64,000 bases of DNA from Trichosphaerium sp. ATCC 40318 (GCA_038496445.1 JALMLS010000478.1:89506-153505); one strand, 5' to 3'. Positions 10,473 through 21,084 are shown, numbered from the stretch's first letter. Notes: generated by a model from the letters alone, not told the origin. Made by a program: numbers and translations.

Positions 10473-13400
10473 TCAGTCCTTCAGCTGCCTTTCTCTTTCA
10501 AACACTTCTTCTTCATTCTCTATTATCGCCTCTATCCAGGCTTTTAACTCTCTTACATCTTTACATCTCTTCACTTGAGCGACCAACCTGGATTGTGTGC
10601 TATTACTGCGCATATATGGACTACCCTTTCCCACTATGCTCAATAATGCTTTCACGCTATCTTTCATTGGTATAATCAGAATTTTATCTTTGATCGTTCC
10701 CAAGACTTTTAATAAAATTTCTATTCTGTGCTCATACCCCTTCGTTGTTTTATCTTTAACCATATCAGCCTTTTTAGTATTCTCTCTTATCTCTCTAATT
10801 CTTTTCGCTATTACTTTGGTTGTCGTCATCGCATCACCAGCTGTGGTTAACTCAGCCTCTGCTTTGATGTTAGGCAGGTATGTTTTACTTCTGTCTGGGT
10901 CATGGAACTCTTCTTCACGCCCTTCGAACTTCCTCATCTGTTCATCTTGCGTCAGTGCCCCTTCCGGCCGCAAGAACGAATCAATAAAAGGTTTCAATCG
11001 GCGGAAGTTAATTACTCTACTCATTCGGCTTTGAGGAGGTAAGTTGATAAGTGCTGTATTTGGAGACATCAGCTCTAATATCTCATACGGTCCCCTCCAT
11101 CTCTTAGCCAACTTTTTCTTTTCACCCGTCTTCACTTGAGGTACGAAGATGTACACTAGCTGACCTGCTTGAAAGTTCACAAATCTTGTTCTTTCATTGT
11201 AGTACTTCGCTTGCGTCTTCTTGGCCTTTAGTATATTTTCTCTCGCTATCTGGTATGCGAACCGTATTCTATGAGCAAGGGAATCCACCCAATTACCCAT
11301 ATTGTACGTGTCTGGTACTTCAACCGTCTCTTCTTTAGTGAGGTCAATTGGTAGTCTTGGTTCTCTACCAAACATCAACGCGTAGGGAGCGTATCCTGTG
11401 ACATGATGTACTGCTGTTCTGTAAGCATACAATGCGTAAGGTATCCAATAATCCCAGTTGTTCTGATCTTCGTTCACGAATGCTCTGATAATTTCTATCA
11501 ACGTGTGATTAAATCTCTCCACTTGACCATCTGTCTGTGGGTGAAATGCCGCTGTTCTGCTACCTTCAATGCGTAATATTTTGTACACTTCTTTCATCAA
11601 CGCGCCTGTGAAGTCACCACCTTGATCTGTTAAGACACGGTTGGGTATACCGTATCTAAAACAAAACTCTTTAACAAAAACAGGAGCTATATCAACCGCC
11701 TTATGCCGTGGCAGAGCATACGCATCAACCCATTTAGTAAAGTGGTCAGTGATCACTAGAAGGTACTTATTACCATTTCTCGTATCTGGCAGCGGTCCTA
11801 CAATATCCATTGCCACCAGTTGCATCGGTTGTAATACTGGGAATTCAACCATGAATCCTGGTTTTGGTAACCTCGGTGACTTAGCTCTTTGACACATCCT
11901 ACACGATTTGCACCATTCTCTAGTATCTGAGTACATGCCAGCCCAATAGAAGCGTTCACTGACCTTACCATAGGTCTTAATAAACCCTAGATGTCCTGCA
12001 AAAGGCAGGTCGTGGCATTGGCGAAGCACAAATGGTTGTAACGTTTTTGGTACTACAATCTGCATCTTGTTGCTCTCTCCAAATGAACGATTGGTACGAT
12101 TCACGTGATATAAGATACCTGACGTCTCATCGTACTTCAACCGTCTTGCAAATGTTATAAACACGCTTCTTCTAAAGCCTCTTTGCCTCGTCACATATGA
12201 CGGAACTTTTCCTTGTGTCAAAAACTGTATATAGGCCTTAAGTTCAGGGTCTTTCTCCTGACACTCTGCCCAGTTAATGGCTCCGTATTCTGGTGTGTTT
12301 TCTAAGACATTCACTTCCTCACGTCTCTCGGTGTTACCAAATTTTGTAAACGTATCATCACCTGTCCATAAAGACGTTTCAACTGCGTTAATATTGCATA
12401 ATGCCTCATTATTATAAGTATCATTTGCTAACGCATTGAGTTTATCTGACGCCCATGGTGGTCTTGTCAATGCATCAGCATCCGTATGTGTTGCTCCTTT
12501 CTTATACACTAACACAAAGTCCATTTGTTGAACCTCCAACAACCATCTAGCTAACATTGGTTTTGGGTCTGCCAGATTCTGTAAATATTGTAATGGCTTA
12601 TGATCCGTATATACAACCAATTTGAACTTTGCAAATGAGAGATATCCTTTAAACTCTCGTAACGCGAGCACGATTCCTAGCATCTCTCGTTCTATTGTTG
12701 AATATTTTCGTTGGGGAGCTGTGAACGTCTTACTGAAGTATGCTACCACGTGTTGTTTCTTCTTGTGTCTCTGCACTAACGTTCCTCCTGCAGCCACTTG
12801 GGATGCATCTACGTGTATTTCGAAAGGTTTGGTAAAGTCGGGATGCCTGAGAATAGGAGGTGAAGACAGCATGTCCTTTATCTTTTCAAACGCCAGCTGT
12901 TGTTCTTTACCCCATCTCCATCTAACACCCGTTCGCCTCAAACTGTTGAGCGGTTCTACTACGTGAGCATATTTGGGCACAAACTTTCTATAGTAACCTG
13001 TTAATCCTAAACATCGTTCTATCTCTTCGACCGTCCTCGGTGGATCAGCTTTCTGAATAGCATCTGTGATACGTGGATTTGTTGCAACTCCTTCTGCACT
13101 CACAACATGACCCAAAAACTCAACCTTATCTTTAAATAGAACTGATTTCTTCGCTTTCAGTTTCATGTTATGCTCTCGTAGCCTCTCAAACAATAACTTT
13201 AGGTGCACCAGATGATCTTCAAAGGTACTGCTAAACACTATTATGTCATCGACATAACACAAGCACGTCTGCCATAGCAAGCCGGATAACATTAGGTTCA
13301 TGTGCCTTTGGAATGTAGCTTGCGCGTTCTTCAAACCAAAGGGCATACCAACACATTCGAAGAGACCCCATTCAGTCGCAAAGGCTGTCTTTTCGGCGTC

Positions 13401-15185
13401 ATCTTCGTGCATTCTAATTTGCCAGTACCCGGAGATAGCATCAAATGTACTGAAGTATTTTGCTTTTGCTAACGCTTGCATCATGTCATTGACACGCGGC
13501 AATGGGTGTACGTCTTTCTTGGTCACCTTATTTAGGCGCCTGAAATCAATACAAAACCTCCACTCCCCACTGCGTTTCTTTACCAGTACCACTGGTGATG
13601 ACCATTCTGACTTTGAGTATTTAATCATGTTATTCTTTAACATTTTCTCGATTTCAGCCTTCGCAATTTCTCTCTGTTTTGGTCTCATTGGTCTGTAAGG
13701 AGTACTAATCGGTCTCGTACCCTGAGGTACAGGTATACGGTGTTTAATGCCTTTCACAGCACCTGGCTCTCGCAATGAATCTACAAAGATATCATCGTTC
13801 TGAGCCATGAACTTATACGCTTTCAACTTCTGTTCTTCTGTGAGGCGACATCCATTAAGTTTAAATCTCTTTTGTGCAGCGTATACATCCTCCATGGTTA
13901 CCTTCGCGCACAAGTCTACTATATCTTGTTTATGCTTTCGGTAATCAAAGTTAAGAGAACACACTTCGTCTCCTTCTTCAAGTGCTCGGAAGCTAGCTAT
14001 GTTATAGTTCGCTGGTATCCTTCTCATCACATTGTGAGGGTTCATGACTCGTACTCTTACTAAAGACCTACGTGCCTTACACACCGATCTACTCAATTGT
14101 ATACCCACGTCGTTCAACAGGTTAGCATGACCGCCCTGGTTCTCCAACTGCAGAGGTTCTATCAACCCTTCTTTGTTGTTCACCGGTGTTGACAGTTTTG
14201 CTAGGAACGAACATTCTGTGTATGGCGGTAATTTGATTGCGTTCGTAGTAATCACATTTGCGTACTGCGTCTTTCTATCATTTTCTTGGGTACATGTAAT
14301 GGGTACTTCTTCTCCTTTATGGTTTATCATCATCAACCTTCCGTAATCAATACACATGTTCCACTTTTTCAACATTGTAGTTCCAAGTAATAACTTATAT
14401 TTGAACTCTTTAATCACGTGACACCACACCGGTATCTGCGTCTTACCGATTGTGATTTGCATTTTAATCAAACCCAAAGCTTTAATTTGCTTGTTATCCG
14501 CTGTGTATATTGGCCTTGTAGCATCAGGTATGATATTCTTTTGCAACTTCAACCGTTCTACCAGACGCGAATCAACAATGCACATTGAAGCTCCAGAATC
14601 TAACAACGCATTGACTTTTAGGTCGTTAACACGCACGCGCGCCTTGGTGACAGTATAATGGAACGCCTCACTTTTCTCACCCTCATTATCACACACATTC
14701 AACAATCTTGCCGTAGCAGACAAATGACACGAGTTATCAAACAACACATTGTAACTCCAAAAACTTTTATTGTCACGATCTCTACGGTACGAATCTTCAT
14801 CGCGATCTCTTCTTCGCAGCTCTCTCTCTCTTCTGTAACCGTCTCTGTCACGGTCGTCTTCACGTTCACGTCGGTATCGATCTTCGCTTGGGTAATCGTC
14901 ATCCATCGCGTTAACTCTTCTTGCTGAGGGACAATCATAACTCATATGGCCATACCCATTGCAGTTAAAGCACTTCGGTCCATCATCCAAGCGTTTCCTT
15001 GGTGGCGAAGAGCGTCTCTGAGCGGTGATGGTCATATATCTGTTGCCTTCCAGAGTATCCTTGACGTTGTCCATATCCACTGGATCCATAATTGCGGCGG
15101 TTGTTCGTCGATCTGTATCTCTGCTGTTGACGTCCTTGATACCCTCGTTGCGATCTCCACTTAGCTTGGCGTACTCCTCTGTCAT
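10473..15185 (-). CDS. pol: Pol polyprotein of the Ty3/gypsy element (1570 codons from first Met)
   Basis: Order along the protein: CCHC zinc knuckle CFNCNGYGHMSYDC at residues 72-85, an Arg/Asp-rich linker, aspartic protease with LLDSGAS near 195, reverse transcriptase with the YVDD catalytic box near 644, RNase H beginning near DASQVAAGG at about 793, integrase with an HHCC zinc site (H near 1057, C-x-x-C near 1098) and D,D,E residues near 1127, 1187 and 1220 (DIVGP, DQGGDF, TDGQVERF), then a GPY/F module (WRGPYEIL). A helical tail of some 150 residues follows, with no chromodomain seen. The frame is +1 relative to Gag and overlaps it by 203 nt, so Pol is probably made by a +1 frameshift. 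The zinc knuckle, normally the C-terminus of Gag, lies in this frame. Confidence 0.95.
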   Translation of the reverse strand: MTEEYAKLSGDRNEGIKDVNSRDTDRRTTAAIMDPVDMDNVKDTLEGNRYMTITAQRRSSPPRKRLDDGPKCFNCNGYGHMSYDCPSARRVNAMDDDYPSEDRYRREREDDRDRDGYRRERELRRRDRDEDSYRRDRDNKSFWSYNVLFDNSCHLSATARLLNVCDNEGEKSEAFHYTVTKARVRVNDLKVNALLDSGASMCIVDSRLVERLKLQKNIIPDATRPIYTADNKQIKALGLIKMQITIGKTQIPVWCHVIKEFKYKLLLGTTMLKKWNMCIDYGRLMMINHKGEEVPITCTQENDRKTQYANVITTNAIKLPPYTECSFLAKLSTPVNNKEGLIEPLQLENQGGHANLLNDVGIQLSRSVCKARRSLVRVRVMNPHNVMRRIPANYNIASFRALEEGDEVCSLNFDYRKHKQDIVDLCAKVTMEDVYAAQKRFKLNGCRLTEEQKLKAYKFMAQNDDIFVDSLREPGAVKGIKHRIPVPQGTRPISTPYRPMRPKQREIAKAEIEKMLKNNMIKYSKSEWSSPVVLVKKRSGEWRFCIDFRRLNKVTKKDVHPLPRVNDMMQALAKAKYFSTFDAISGYWQIRMHEDDAEKTAFATEWGLFECVGMPFGLKNAQATFQRHMNLMLSGLLWQTCLCYVDDIIVFSSTFEDHLVHLKLLFERLREHNMKLKAKKSVLFKDKVEFLGHVVSAEGVATNPRITDAIQKADPPRTVEEIERCLGLTGYYRKFVPKYAHVVEPLNSLRRTGVRWRWGKEQQLAFEKIKDMLSSPPILRHPDFTKPFEIHVDASQVAAGGTLVQRHKKKQHVVAYFSKTFTAPQRKYSTIEREMLGIVLALREFKGYLSFAKFKLVVYTDHKPLQYLQNLADPKPMLARWLLEVQQMDFVLVYKKGATHTDADALTRPPWASDKLNALANDTYNNEALCNINAVETSLWTGDDTFTKFGNTERREEVNVLENTPEYGAINWAECQEKDPELKAYIQFLTQGKVPSYVTRQRGFRRSVFITFARRLKYDETSGILYHVNRTNRSFGESNKMQIVVPKTLQPFVLRQCHDLPFAGHLGFIKTYGKVSERFYWAGMYSDTREWCKSCRMCQRAKSPRLPKPGFMVEFPVLQPMQLVAMDIVGPLPDTRNGNKYLLVITDHFTKWVDAYALPRHKAVDIAPVFVKEFCFRYGIPNRVLTDQGGDFTGALMKEVYKILRIEGSRTAAFHPQTDGQVERFNHTLIEIIRAFVNEDQNNWDYWIPYALYAYRTAVHHVTGYAPYALMFGREPRLPIDLTKEETVEVPDTYNMGNWVDSLAHRIRFAYQIARENILKAKKTQAKYYNERTRFVNFQAGQLVYIFVPQVKTGEKKKLAKRWRGPYEILELMSPNTALINLPPQSRMSRVINFRRLKPFIDSFLRPEGALTQDEQMRKFEGREEEFHDPDRSKTYLPNIKAEAELTTAGDAMTTTKVIAKRIREIRENTKKADMVKDKTTKGYEHRIEILLKVLGTIKDKILIIPMKDSVKALLSIVGKGSPYMRSNSTQSRLVAQVKRCKDVRELKAWIEAIIENEEEVFERERQLKD

Positions 15186-16278
15186 ACTCGTCTACACATT
15201 GTCGCTTAGAGTCGTCATCTCTTCGCGAATCTGCTTTTCTTTTCGTCGCCAACGAATTTAGCGCATCTTTGCGTCTAGCTGCCTCTACCGCTTCCTGTAC
15301 ACGTCTGTCTTCCTCTTTTTGCTTCTTAGCGTCCTTATCTGCGACCTCTTGACTAAGCTCCTGCCACGACGCCGTTTTGTAGATCGTTTGTGCTCCTGAC
15401 GTGTTGATCTCTCCTTTTAACGTCTTCATCACAAATTGGCGCGTCTCTGCCTTTAAACCTTTCAAAAACGCTGCCGCACGCGTACGTTCGTCGACCAGAG
15501 CTGTATCCGCCAATCGCATGCAGTATTCATAATATGCCGTCAAACTTTGCGTCTTTTTCTGTTGTACCGACTGTAACAACTCCAACGCTCGTACGGACTG
15601 TACAGCCATCTGAAATCCCTGGATTAACGCTCTAATAGCTTTTGCGTAATCTCTGTTGAACTTTCTCGCCTTCAACAATCTCGCTGCACGTCCTTCACAC
15701 CTTTGTCGTAACACATATACACATGCTTCTTCATTGCACTTGAACACCGAGCAATATTCTTGGATCTTTGACAAGAACACTTCTAACTCTACGGCTTTGC
15801 TTGAAAACATCGGTATGTGGTTGAAACGCTTGCACTCCGTTTGTTTACGCTTGTTACCGCGCCATTTAACCCTCTTCGGTTTGTCCTCATCATCGTACAC
15901 AAGATGTGGCATAAAGGCTAATACCGTCGCTCTCTCTGCTTCTGTGATCTCCGTAAGATGTTCCAAAACGCTTCGACTCCTGACCATTGCTTTTGTGCGT
16001 TCCTTTGATTTATCTTCCGACTCTGAACTTGAACTTGAAGAACTAGCTGTACTTGTGGAACTATCACTGCTAGAACTGACTTCCTTCGAATCACCTTTCG
16101 ATCTCCCTTTTCTTTTTGGCTTTGTGTCTTTTTCTTCCTCATCAGCCTTCTCCTCCTTTCTTTTTCCTCTCGGTATACTCTCCTCCTCCTCTTCTTCAAC
16201 ACTTTCGACGTACTCTTTATCCAAAGTCTTCTTTGGCTTCCGTCTCTTAGTAGTAAGCTTCGTTTGTGTTTTAGACAT
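14983..16278 (-). CDS. gag: Gag protein of the Ty3/gypsy element (431 aa)
   Basis: The ATG is at 16278, only 19 nt inside the 5' LTR. The N-terminal third is charged and Ser-rich (KRRKPKKTLDKE, many E, K and S). A capsid-like helical region follows (PMFSSKAVELEVFLSKI, then SLTAYYEYCMRLADTAL), then a basic, Gln/Arg/Tyr-rich nucleic-acid-binding tail (RQQQRYRSTNNRRNYG). The Gag frame itself has no CCHC motif. It forms the particle in which reverse transcription occurs. The overlap with Pol is 203 nt. Confidence 0.9.
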   Translation of the reverse strand: MSKTQTKLTTKRRKPKKTLDKEYVESVEEEEEESIPRGKRKEEKADEEEKDTKPKRKGRSKGDSKEVSSSSDSSTSTASSSSSSSESEDKSKERTKAMVRSRSVLEHLTEITEAERATVLAFMPHLVYDDEDKPKRVKWRGNKRKQTECKRFNHIPMFSSKAVELEVFLSKIQEYCSVFKCNEEACVYVLRQRCEGRAARLLKARKFNRDYAKAIRALIQGFQMAVQSVRALELLQSVQQKKTQSLTAYYEYCMRLADTALVDERTRAAAFLKGLKAETRQFVMKTLKGEINTSGAQTIYKTASWQELSQEVADKDAKKQKEEDRRVQEAVEAARRKDALNSLATKRKADSRRDDDSKRQCVDEYDRGVRQAKWRSQRGYQGRQQQRYRSTNNRRNYGSSGYGQRQGYSGRQQIYDHHRSETLFATKETLG

Positions 16279-16295
16279 CTCTGCTCGAGTCGCCA
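16279..16295 (-). other. Primer-binding site of the retrotransposon
   Basis: On the minus strand the sequence TGGCGACTCGAGCAGAG starts 2 nt after the 5' LTR and ends directly before the Gag ATG. A leading TGG pairs with the CCA end of a tRNA. The matching tRNA 3' end would be CTCTGCTCGAGTCGCCA; I cannot say which tRNA this is. Confidence 0.8.
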
Positions 16296-16297
16296 GA

Positions 16298-16390
16298 TGT
16301 AACAGGTAAAGATGTCACTCCGAACACAATATTTATTATCTAGGCCTTTTACATAGGTTGACTTTTACGTGGAGTAATTTCCCTCTTACA
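16298..16390 (-). repeat. 5' LTR of the Ty3/gypsy element (93 bp)
   Basis: Same 93 bases as the LTR at 10282-10374. It must hold the promoter of the element; no clear TATA box is seen, and AATAAATATT inside it may serve as poly(A) signal or promoter element. Confidence 0.9.
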
Positions 16391-16394
16391 TGTC
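16391..16394. repeat. 4-bp target-site duplication (TGTC), right copy
   Basis: Matches 10278-10281; the glycoprotein exon resumes in register directly after it (ACAAATCACCATTGCTCAC). Confidence 0.85.
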
Positions 16395-18607
16395 ACAAAT
16401 CACCATTGCTCACACCAACAAAACATCGCTGGGTACACCTAACGACCAAATATGTTTGTCCATAACGTCATATAGCTGTTATTGTTTTTAATGGTGTGGA
16501 AACAGTACGCAACCAATTTATTTTGAATCTCATTTAACTGCTTTAATTAGGTTGTAATCAATTCTTGTTTGATTGAGGACAATAATATTATTGATGCTCC
16601 ACTTTTATTCATATTTTCAGGTGAAGCAGAAATATCAAACTCTAGTTTTGTGAGAAACCAAGTGAGCATACCATCTATTGGCAGATGCACGGGTACTATC
16701 TTACTTTCAATTATGAGTACTAATCCTCTTGGAATAGAGTCTGTGGATTTACTGAGTGTTAGTAGGTTGCTTGTAGATTCTTGTGTGTTTGAGAATAATA
16801 CTTGCATGTACGTTATCTTGTTCTGTTGTATCGTGAAGTATCTTGCCATTTACAATACTCGTTTAGAAGAACAAATTCTTCAGCAATTCTAACTTCTCCT
16901 TCATTTGATGGGTTGGAAAGCAACATTACAATAAGGTCAAGAATATTCTATTTACTGGTGAAGTGCTTACTTTGCGTAGAAATACAATATTTGCTAGTGA
17001 TGGTAATTGTGAAACAAATGTATTAGTTACTTGTTTTAATAATCAGAGATAGTAAACACAAATCCAGTATTTTCTTGTCGCTCGATAACAAATAATTTCA
17101 CTTGCAAATGTTACAGTACTACATTCTTTGGAGAGTGTAACACAACTGGTACCAATATTCATACTCAATTTAACACTAACTGATAGTATTTAATAGTTAC
17201 ATGCAACAACGAGCAGTACTGTGGTAAGACTTTTACAAAGAACAATGGAAAAAAAGACGTAACCTCTTTTAATCTTACATTTTAATTGCTTATATTCTAG
17301 TAATCCCAACAGTTGAGCCACCAATTGCACCTACAGCTGTAACTCTACCAAATAAAATTGTGTTATCTGGTCCTTTGATAATAGATGGAGATTTGATCCA
17401 CTCAGGAACAGCTACAATTACTCCAGGAGGCTTTCTTGAAGTTGAAGGTAACACGTGATTCAATTTTTGATATTTTATGTTATTGAGTCATCCTTGATCT
17501 CATCAAGTGTAGGATCTATTGTGATACCACCAAACACGATGTTCATCATTGATTTCACTGGTTACAATGATACACTTGTTGATGACACAAGAATAGAAGT
17601 AATGAGAAGTAACAATGGCACAATAACCGGTAATGTTACGTTTGTTCCACCTTCAGAAAAAACGTGTTTAAGTGCATCACTTGATAGGACTCTTTCATCG
17701 TATGTCTATGTCTACTTTTGAGTCATCTAAATGACCCTGATTTTGATTTTAGGATATTTGTAATTGTATCAAGACCTGACACTTGTAGAACAGAAACAGT
17801 GAACGTTGGTATGGTGTTTGGTATTACTTTCGGTGTTATTGTATTGTTGGTATGTTGTTATCTTGTTTTAACGTCTTCGTAACTTTTGACTTGGTGATAG
17901 GTGGTTATTGGTCTTATTGTCATCTTCTTTGTTACAAAGTTGAGACATGCAATTGTACCATACTCATTACGTAAAATCTCACTAAAAGTTACTTCTACTG
18001 AAAGTTAATTGTAATAAACAATCGATTTAAGGCTCTTTGTTCAATTTAAAGTTCCATTTTATAGTTCAGTTGTAAAGAGCATTTACCTGCACCTATGTTC
18101 ACAAACCATGTCGAAAATCAGGCTTAGTATTAACAAACTAGCGTTATTTGAACGAGAACAAGATTACTTTTTTTCTAATGTTATCTTGCAACAAAATTAC
18201 TAACCGTTTCACCGAGTACTATCTAGCATACCAAATATTAACTGTTTGCCATTGCAAAGTTTTTGTGGTTTGTCTACAAGCCAAAAAAATTCGGTGTTTG
18301 ATAAGCTGCAAGCATAATCGTTTTAATAATAACGGAGTTACTCCAATAAGCCTGTTATATGCGGCTTTGAGTTTGAAATCATGTGCTAGTTTTGTAGTAT
18401 TCTACTGGCTATTGGTCATGATAAGGGTAATCATTGTGCTCATTATCAGAGTTAGATTAAGAGTGACACTTCAAGTAAGGACATTCACAGGATTTTATCC
18501 AAAACACAAAAGCCGTTTATCCAAAACAGACTCAAATCAAAGGAATTTACGACTGTTACTATTATACACGTTATATCTTGAGTTATATTGACCCATAATA
18601 CCTTAAA

Positions 18608-18870
18608 ATGGCTTTGATTGAACTATTTAGATCATGCGTTCTTGTTGATCTACAATACCAGATTGGAGGAGAATACGTCTCACCTAGCTTCGATCCCCTG
18701 GATCACTTAGCCAGAGACCCTTCCATTTATTTTAAATCTTAATCTTCCCTGGTACTGCTGATGTTGTTTTTGACGATGCTACCGTACTTAAACAACTACC
18801 TCTCACTTATCAAACAGCAGTAAAATACTTATTTTTCTCTTATAGTTATGGTAGTCTTGCTCAGAAGTGA
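18608..18870 (+). pseudogene. 3' remnant of an unidentified gene at the edge of repeat unit 2
   Basis: An open stretch reading VDLQYQIGGEYVSPSFD, then LDHLARDPSIYFK, stops at 18740-18742. One base later in register the frame continues as LIFPGTADVVFDDATVLKQ to a TGA at 18868-18870. One added A in the AAA run at about 18,734 would join them. The apparent ATG at 18608 lies in the F-box relic, so the real 5' end was probably lost at the repeat boundary. The product is not recognised. Confidence 0.4.
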
Positions 18871-18902
18871 TAGTTTATTAAACTCATAGTAGTACAAAAT
18901 GT

Positions 18903-21084
18903 TTATACCAAGTCAATGGCAGATCTTGCACGCAATTCAAAGTCCTGTATGACTCCACCTTCTTCGGTGACGTCAACTTGTTGAGAACTACATCTATATC
19001 CTTCCGCACAAGCAGACACTGTCCATGTACCTTCAGGCAACCAAAGGAAATAAGATCCTAAAATATCCTGAATTAGCAGCCACCACAGACAATGAACAGA
19101 CATTGTTTTTACAATAAAAGTACTCTACCTGTTCTTGAATTTGTCGGTCTCTCCTCATCAAAGAACCACGTGATTTCTTCAAGAATATTAGAAAAACATC
19201 AACAACTTTTTTGTCGTACCATCAACGTCAAGGAAAGCTTCAAGAGGCTCACCAGTATCGCTGTCAGTAACATGTCCTGAAAGTGGTATTGGGAGAGTTA
19301 GATAGTATAAAGTGCCTGGCCACACCTAGACAATTTGTTTAGAAAGGCAGACGAAATAGAACTCACCCTGAGGACTTCCTCTCTCATGGCATCTGCTGGT
19401 GGTTGAAAGGTTGTTCCTGTTTCGATAAGCGTAGCAAGAGTACCAGAATCATGGTATGCTGTGTGAATATCACCTCCCATTGCAGTAGAAGCTTGAAAAA
19501 AGTAAGAAAGAGAAGTAACTGATTTCCACTGTAAATCGTACATGCAAGAACATATGACATAAACTCTGCGAGTGTATCACCAATTTCTAAGTTAACCGTT
19601 AGTAAAAACGTCTCTGGAATCTATTGTAACCACGTGCCATCGAACAAGGCCTTTATGCATGTTGGTAGTGGCGTGCCTCCTCCATAGTTAGGTCTTGTAT
19701 CTGTAAGGATTATCATGAGCAATTTGGTTTCCAGCCACAAAACGAACCTCTTGAAAAACTGTGCCAATCTATCAACTTTGCAAATCTGCGATCTCTTTGA
19801 AAAGCGAGCATTGTTTGTGTCTCGGCCTCACTTGCTGGGTTTCTTCCTCTGAAAGTATCGGAGAATGGATTGGTAGAACCACCTATTGTGAAACACTTTA
19901 GCACTTACAAGACGAACAGTTTTATAAGTACCACTTGGGAAATCCCATCCGAATGGGTAGTTACGGTTCAAATCAATACCGAACGCGCCACCACCATTAT
20001 TGCGTCTGTTCTTCCTCCAGAACGCGTTTGTAGTCCACGTGTAATCAAGACCATCTAAAAAATTATTAATTGTCAATTAACATTGTTTTTGTCTGGATTT
20101 TGTTCAAACGCGCCTGGATTCATTGTCCAGATAATATATATCTGGTTCTCTTCCACCAACTCTGTTAGGGTAGTCTCTCCATCCAAATACCCATTAACCA
20201 AGCGCTCAGCGGCATCCAGAGCAAGTTGAGGACTGTTTAACCAGGTTAGCCACGTGGTTTCTAATACATTTTCTGAACTTACGTTATGAGTTCTCTTGAG
20301 TGATGATTAGCTACAAGCAAGATGTTTGGTTGATCTTCGTCCTTAAAAAGAATAAGTTGGTAACAAAACTCAGAAGTTCGTTTAAAAATAAAAACCGTAC
20401 TGCTGTCACGTTTTCTGATATTTTTAGAGCGTAAATAGATTGTCCTTCTACTGTAAATTCAGTATTGTAGATATCAGTTAAATCTTCGAGTTGTGCGATA
20501 TCAGGCGCTGTAAAAAAGAGCTGTTAGCAATAGGATACGTTTAAACTATTGAAAGAATTTGTTTTTTGACGTTATTACTCGTCACGTGCCTAACTCAGCC
20601 AAAGCCGTAAATTTATCAAACAAGTCTTGAGGTGTATCGTATCCGAGTGGTGGGTTTTTTAAGCCTTGCATCCTCCTCTCTTGGATTTTATAAAACGGTT
20701 CACCTTTTAATTGTACGTTAGTTTTTATAACGCCGTACTTGTAGTAATAAGAGTGTGTTGTCAAATAGTGATTAAATTGTGAAATGTCCTGTGTTTTTTT
20801 TTGCTTTTTTTTGAAGTTCAACATTGAACTTTCTAGTACAAGCCGACGCTCGTACCAATTTCCTTGGCAATGATGTTATAGCCCAAAGATTTGAATACAG
20901 CTTCATCATTATTACATCCAATAACAAGAAGTGTAGAGTCATTTTTAGGGTAGACATCGAACCCACGTTCTTCAAGAGCTGATTTTTTCAGCTTCCCTTC
21001 CAAAACATAACTATTTAGCCATAGATCATCAGAAACCGCCAATGCTATAAAGCAAAGGGTAGATAAGAGTATAAAGAGCTTCAT
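18903..21084 (-). CDS. Secreted M14 zinc carboxypeptidase with C-terminal regulatory-like domain
   Basis: On the minus strand a signal peptide (MKLFILLSTLCFIALAVS) precedes an M14-type propeptide and a catalytic domain spread over several short exons. Catalytic features seen: NHHSRE (zinc His and Glu), FGIDLNRNYPFGW (substrate-binding Arg), LIDWHSFSR (third zinc His) and LIETGTTFQP (catalytic Glu). The C-terminal part (GSYFLWLPEGTWTVSACAEG, then a Val/Glu-rich strand region) matches a transthyretin-like carboxypeptidase regulatory fold. The enzyme should remove C-terminal residues from peptides in a vacuole or outside the cell. The exon 1 to exon 2 join near 20,840 is ambiguous: either a 63-nt intron with a GTCGG donor or a 23-nt intron with a GTACG donor. 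A few internal junctions are not resolved base by base. Confidence 0.82.

Larger units (their letters stand above)
10282..16390 (-). mobile_element. Complete Ty3/gypsy LTR retrotransposon, 6,109 bp, inserted in glycoprotein copy 2
   Basis: Identical 93-bp LTRs, a 4-bp target duplication, a primer-binding site next to the 5' LTR, a polypurine tract and two long intact ORFs (Gag and Pol) show a structurally complete element. The domain order protease, reverse transcriptase, RNase H, integrase is that of Metaviridae (Ty3/gypsy). There is no envelope-like ORF. Identical LTRs and open frames imply a recent insertion and possible present activity. Confidence 0.95.
9363..18008 (+). pseudogene. Beta-helix surface glycoprotein, copy 2, disrupted by two transposons
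   Basis: The start (MDLVYFCAVF), exon 2 onset at 9481, the sequon-rich beta-helix exon (from 9918), and after the retrotransposon the remaining exons through the TM helix and tail (stop 18006-18008) align with copies 1 and 3. Exon 2 is split by the MITE at 9590-9834; removing it with one TA restores an open exon reading through SNYYTGLGVTKSVDIY. The next exon is split by the LTR element after 10281 and resumes at 16395. The region 17,045-17,240 contains the cysteine-bearing exons (VFSCRSI, NNFTCKCYSTTFFGEC) that copy 1 lacks. Apart from the insertions I saw no certain frame break, so inactivation looks recent. Confidence 0.8.
8560..18620 (+). repeat. Tandem repeat unit 2, interrupted by a MITE and a retrotransposon
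   Basis: Unit 2 begins with the same 16 bases as unit 1. After removing the 6.1-kb LTR element and the 0.25-kb MITE its length is about 3.7 kb, close to unit 1. The right end lies near 18,620, inside a decayed F-box relic. The region 8560-9362 holds the duplicated upstream blocks and promoter (CACGTG at 9290-9295). Confidence 0.75.

Noticed and set aside
10597-15261. Many plus-strand ORFs across the retrotransposon
   Set aside because: They are antisense shadows of Gag and Pol, which are defined by catalytic motifs.
15000-16260. A plus-strand coding gene opposite Gag (217-codon ORF)
   Set aside because: The Ser/Leu-rich translation is the mirror of the Lys/Glu-rich Gag; there is no independent support.
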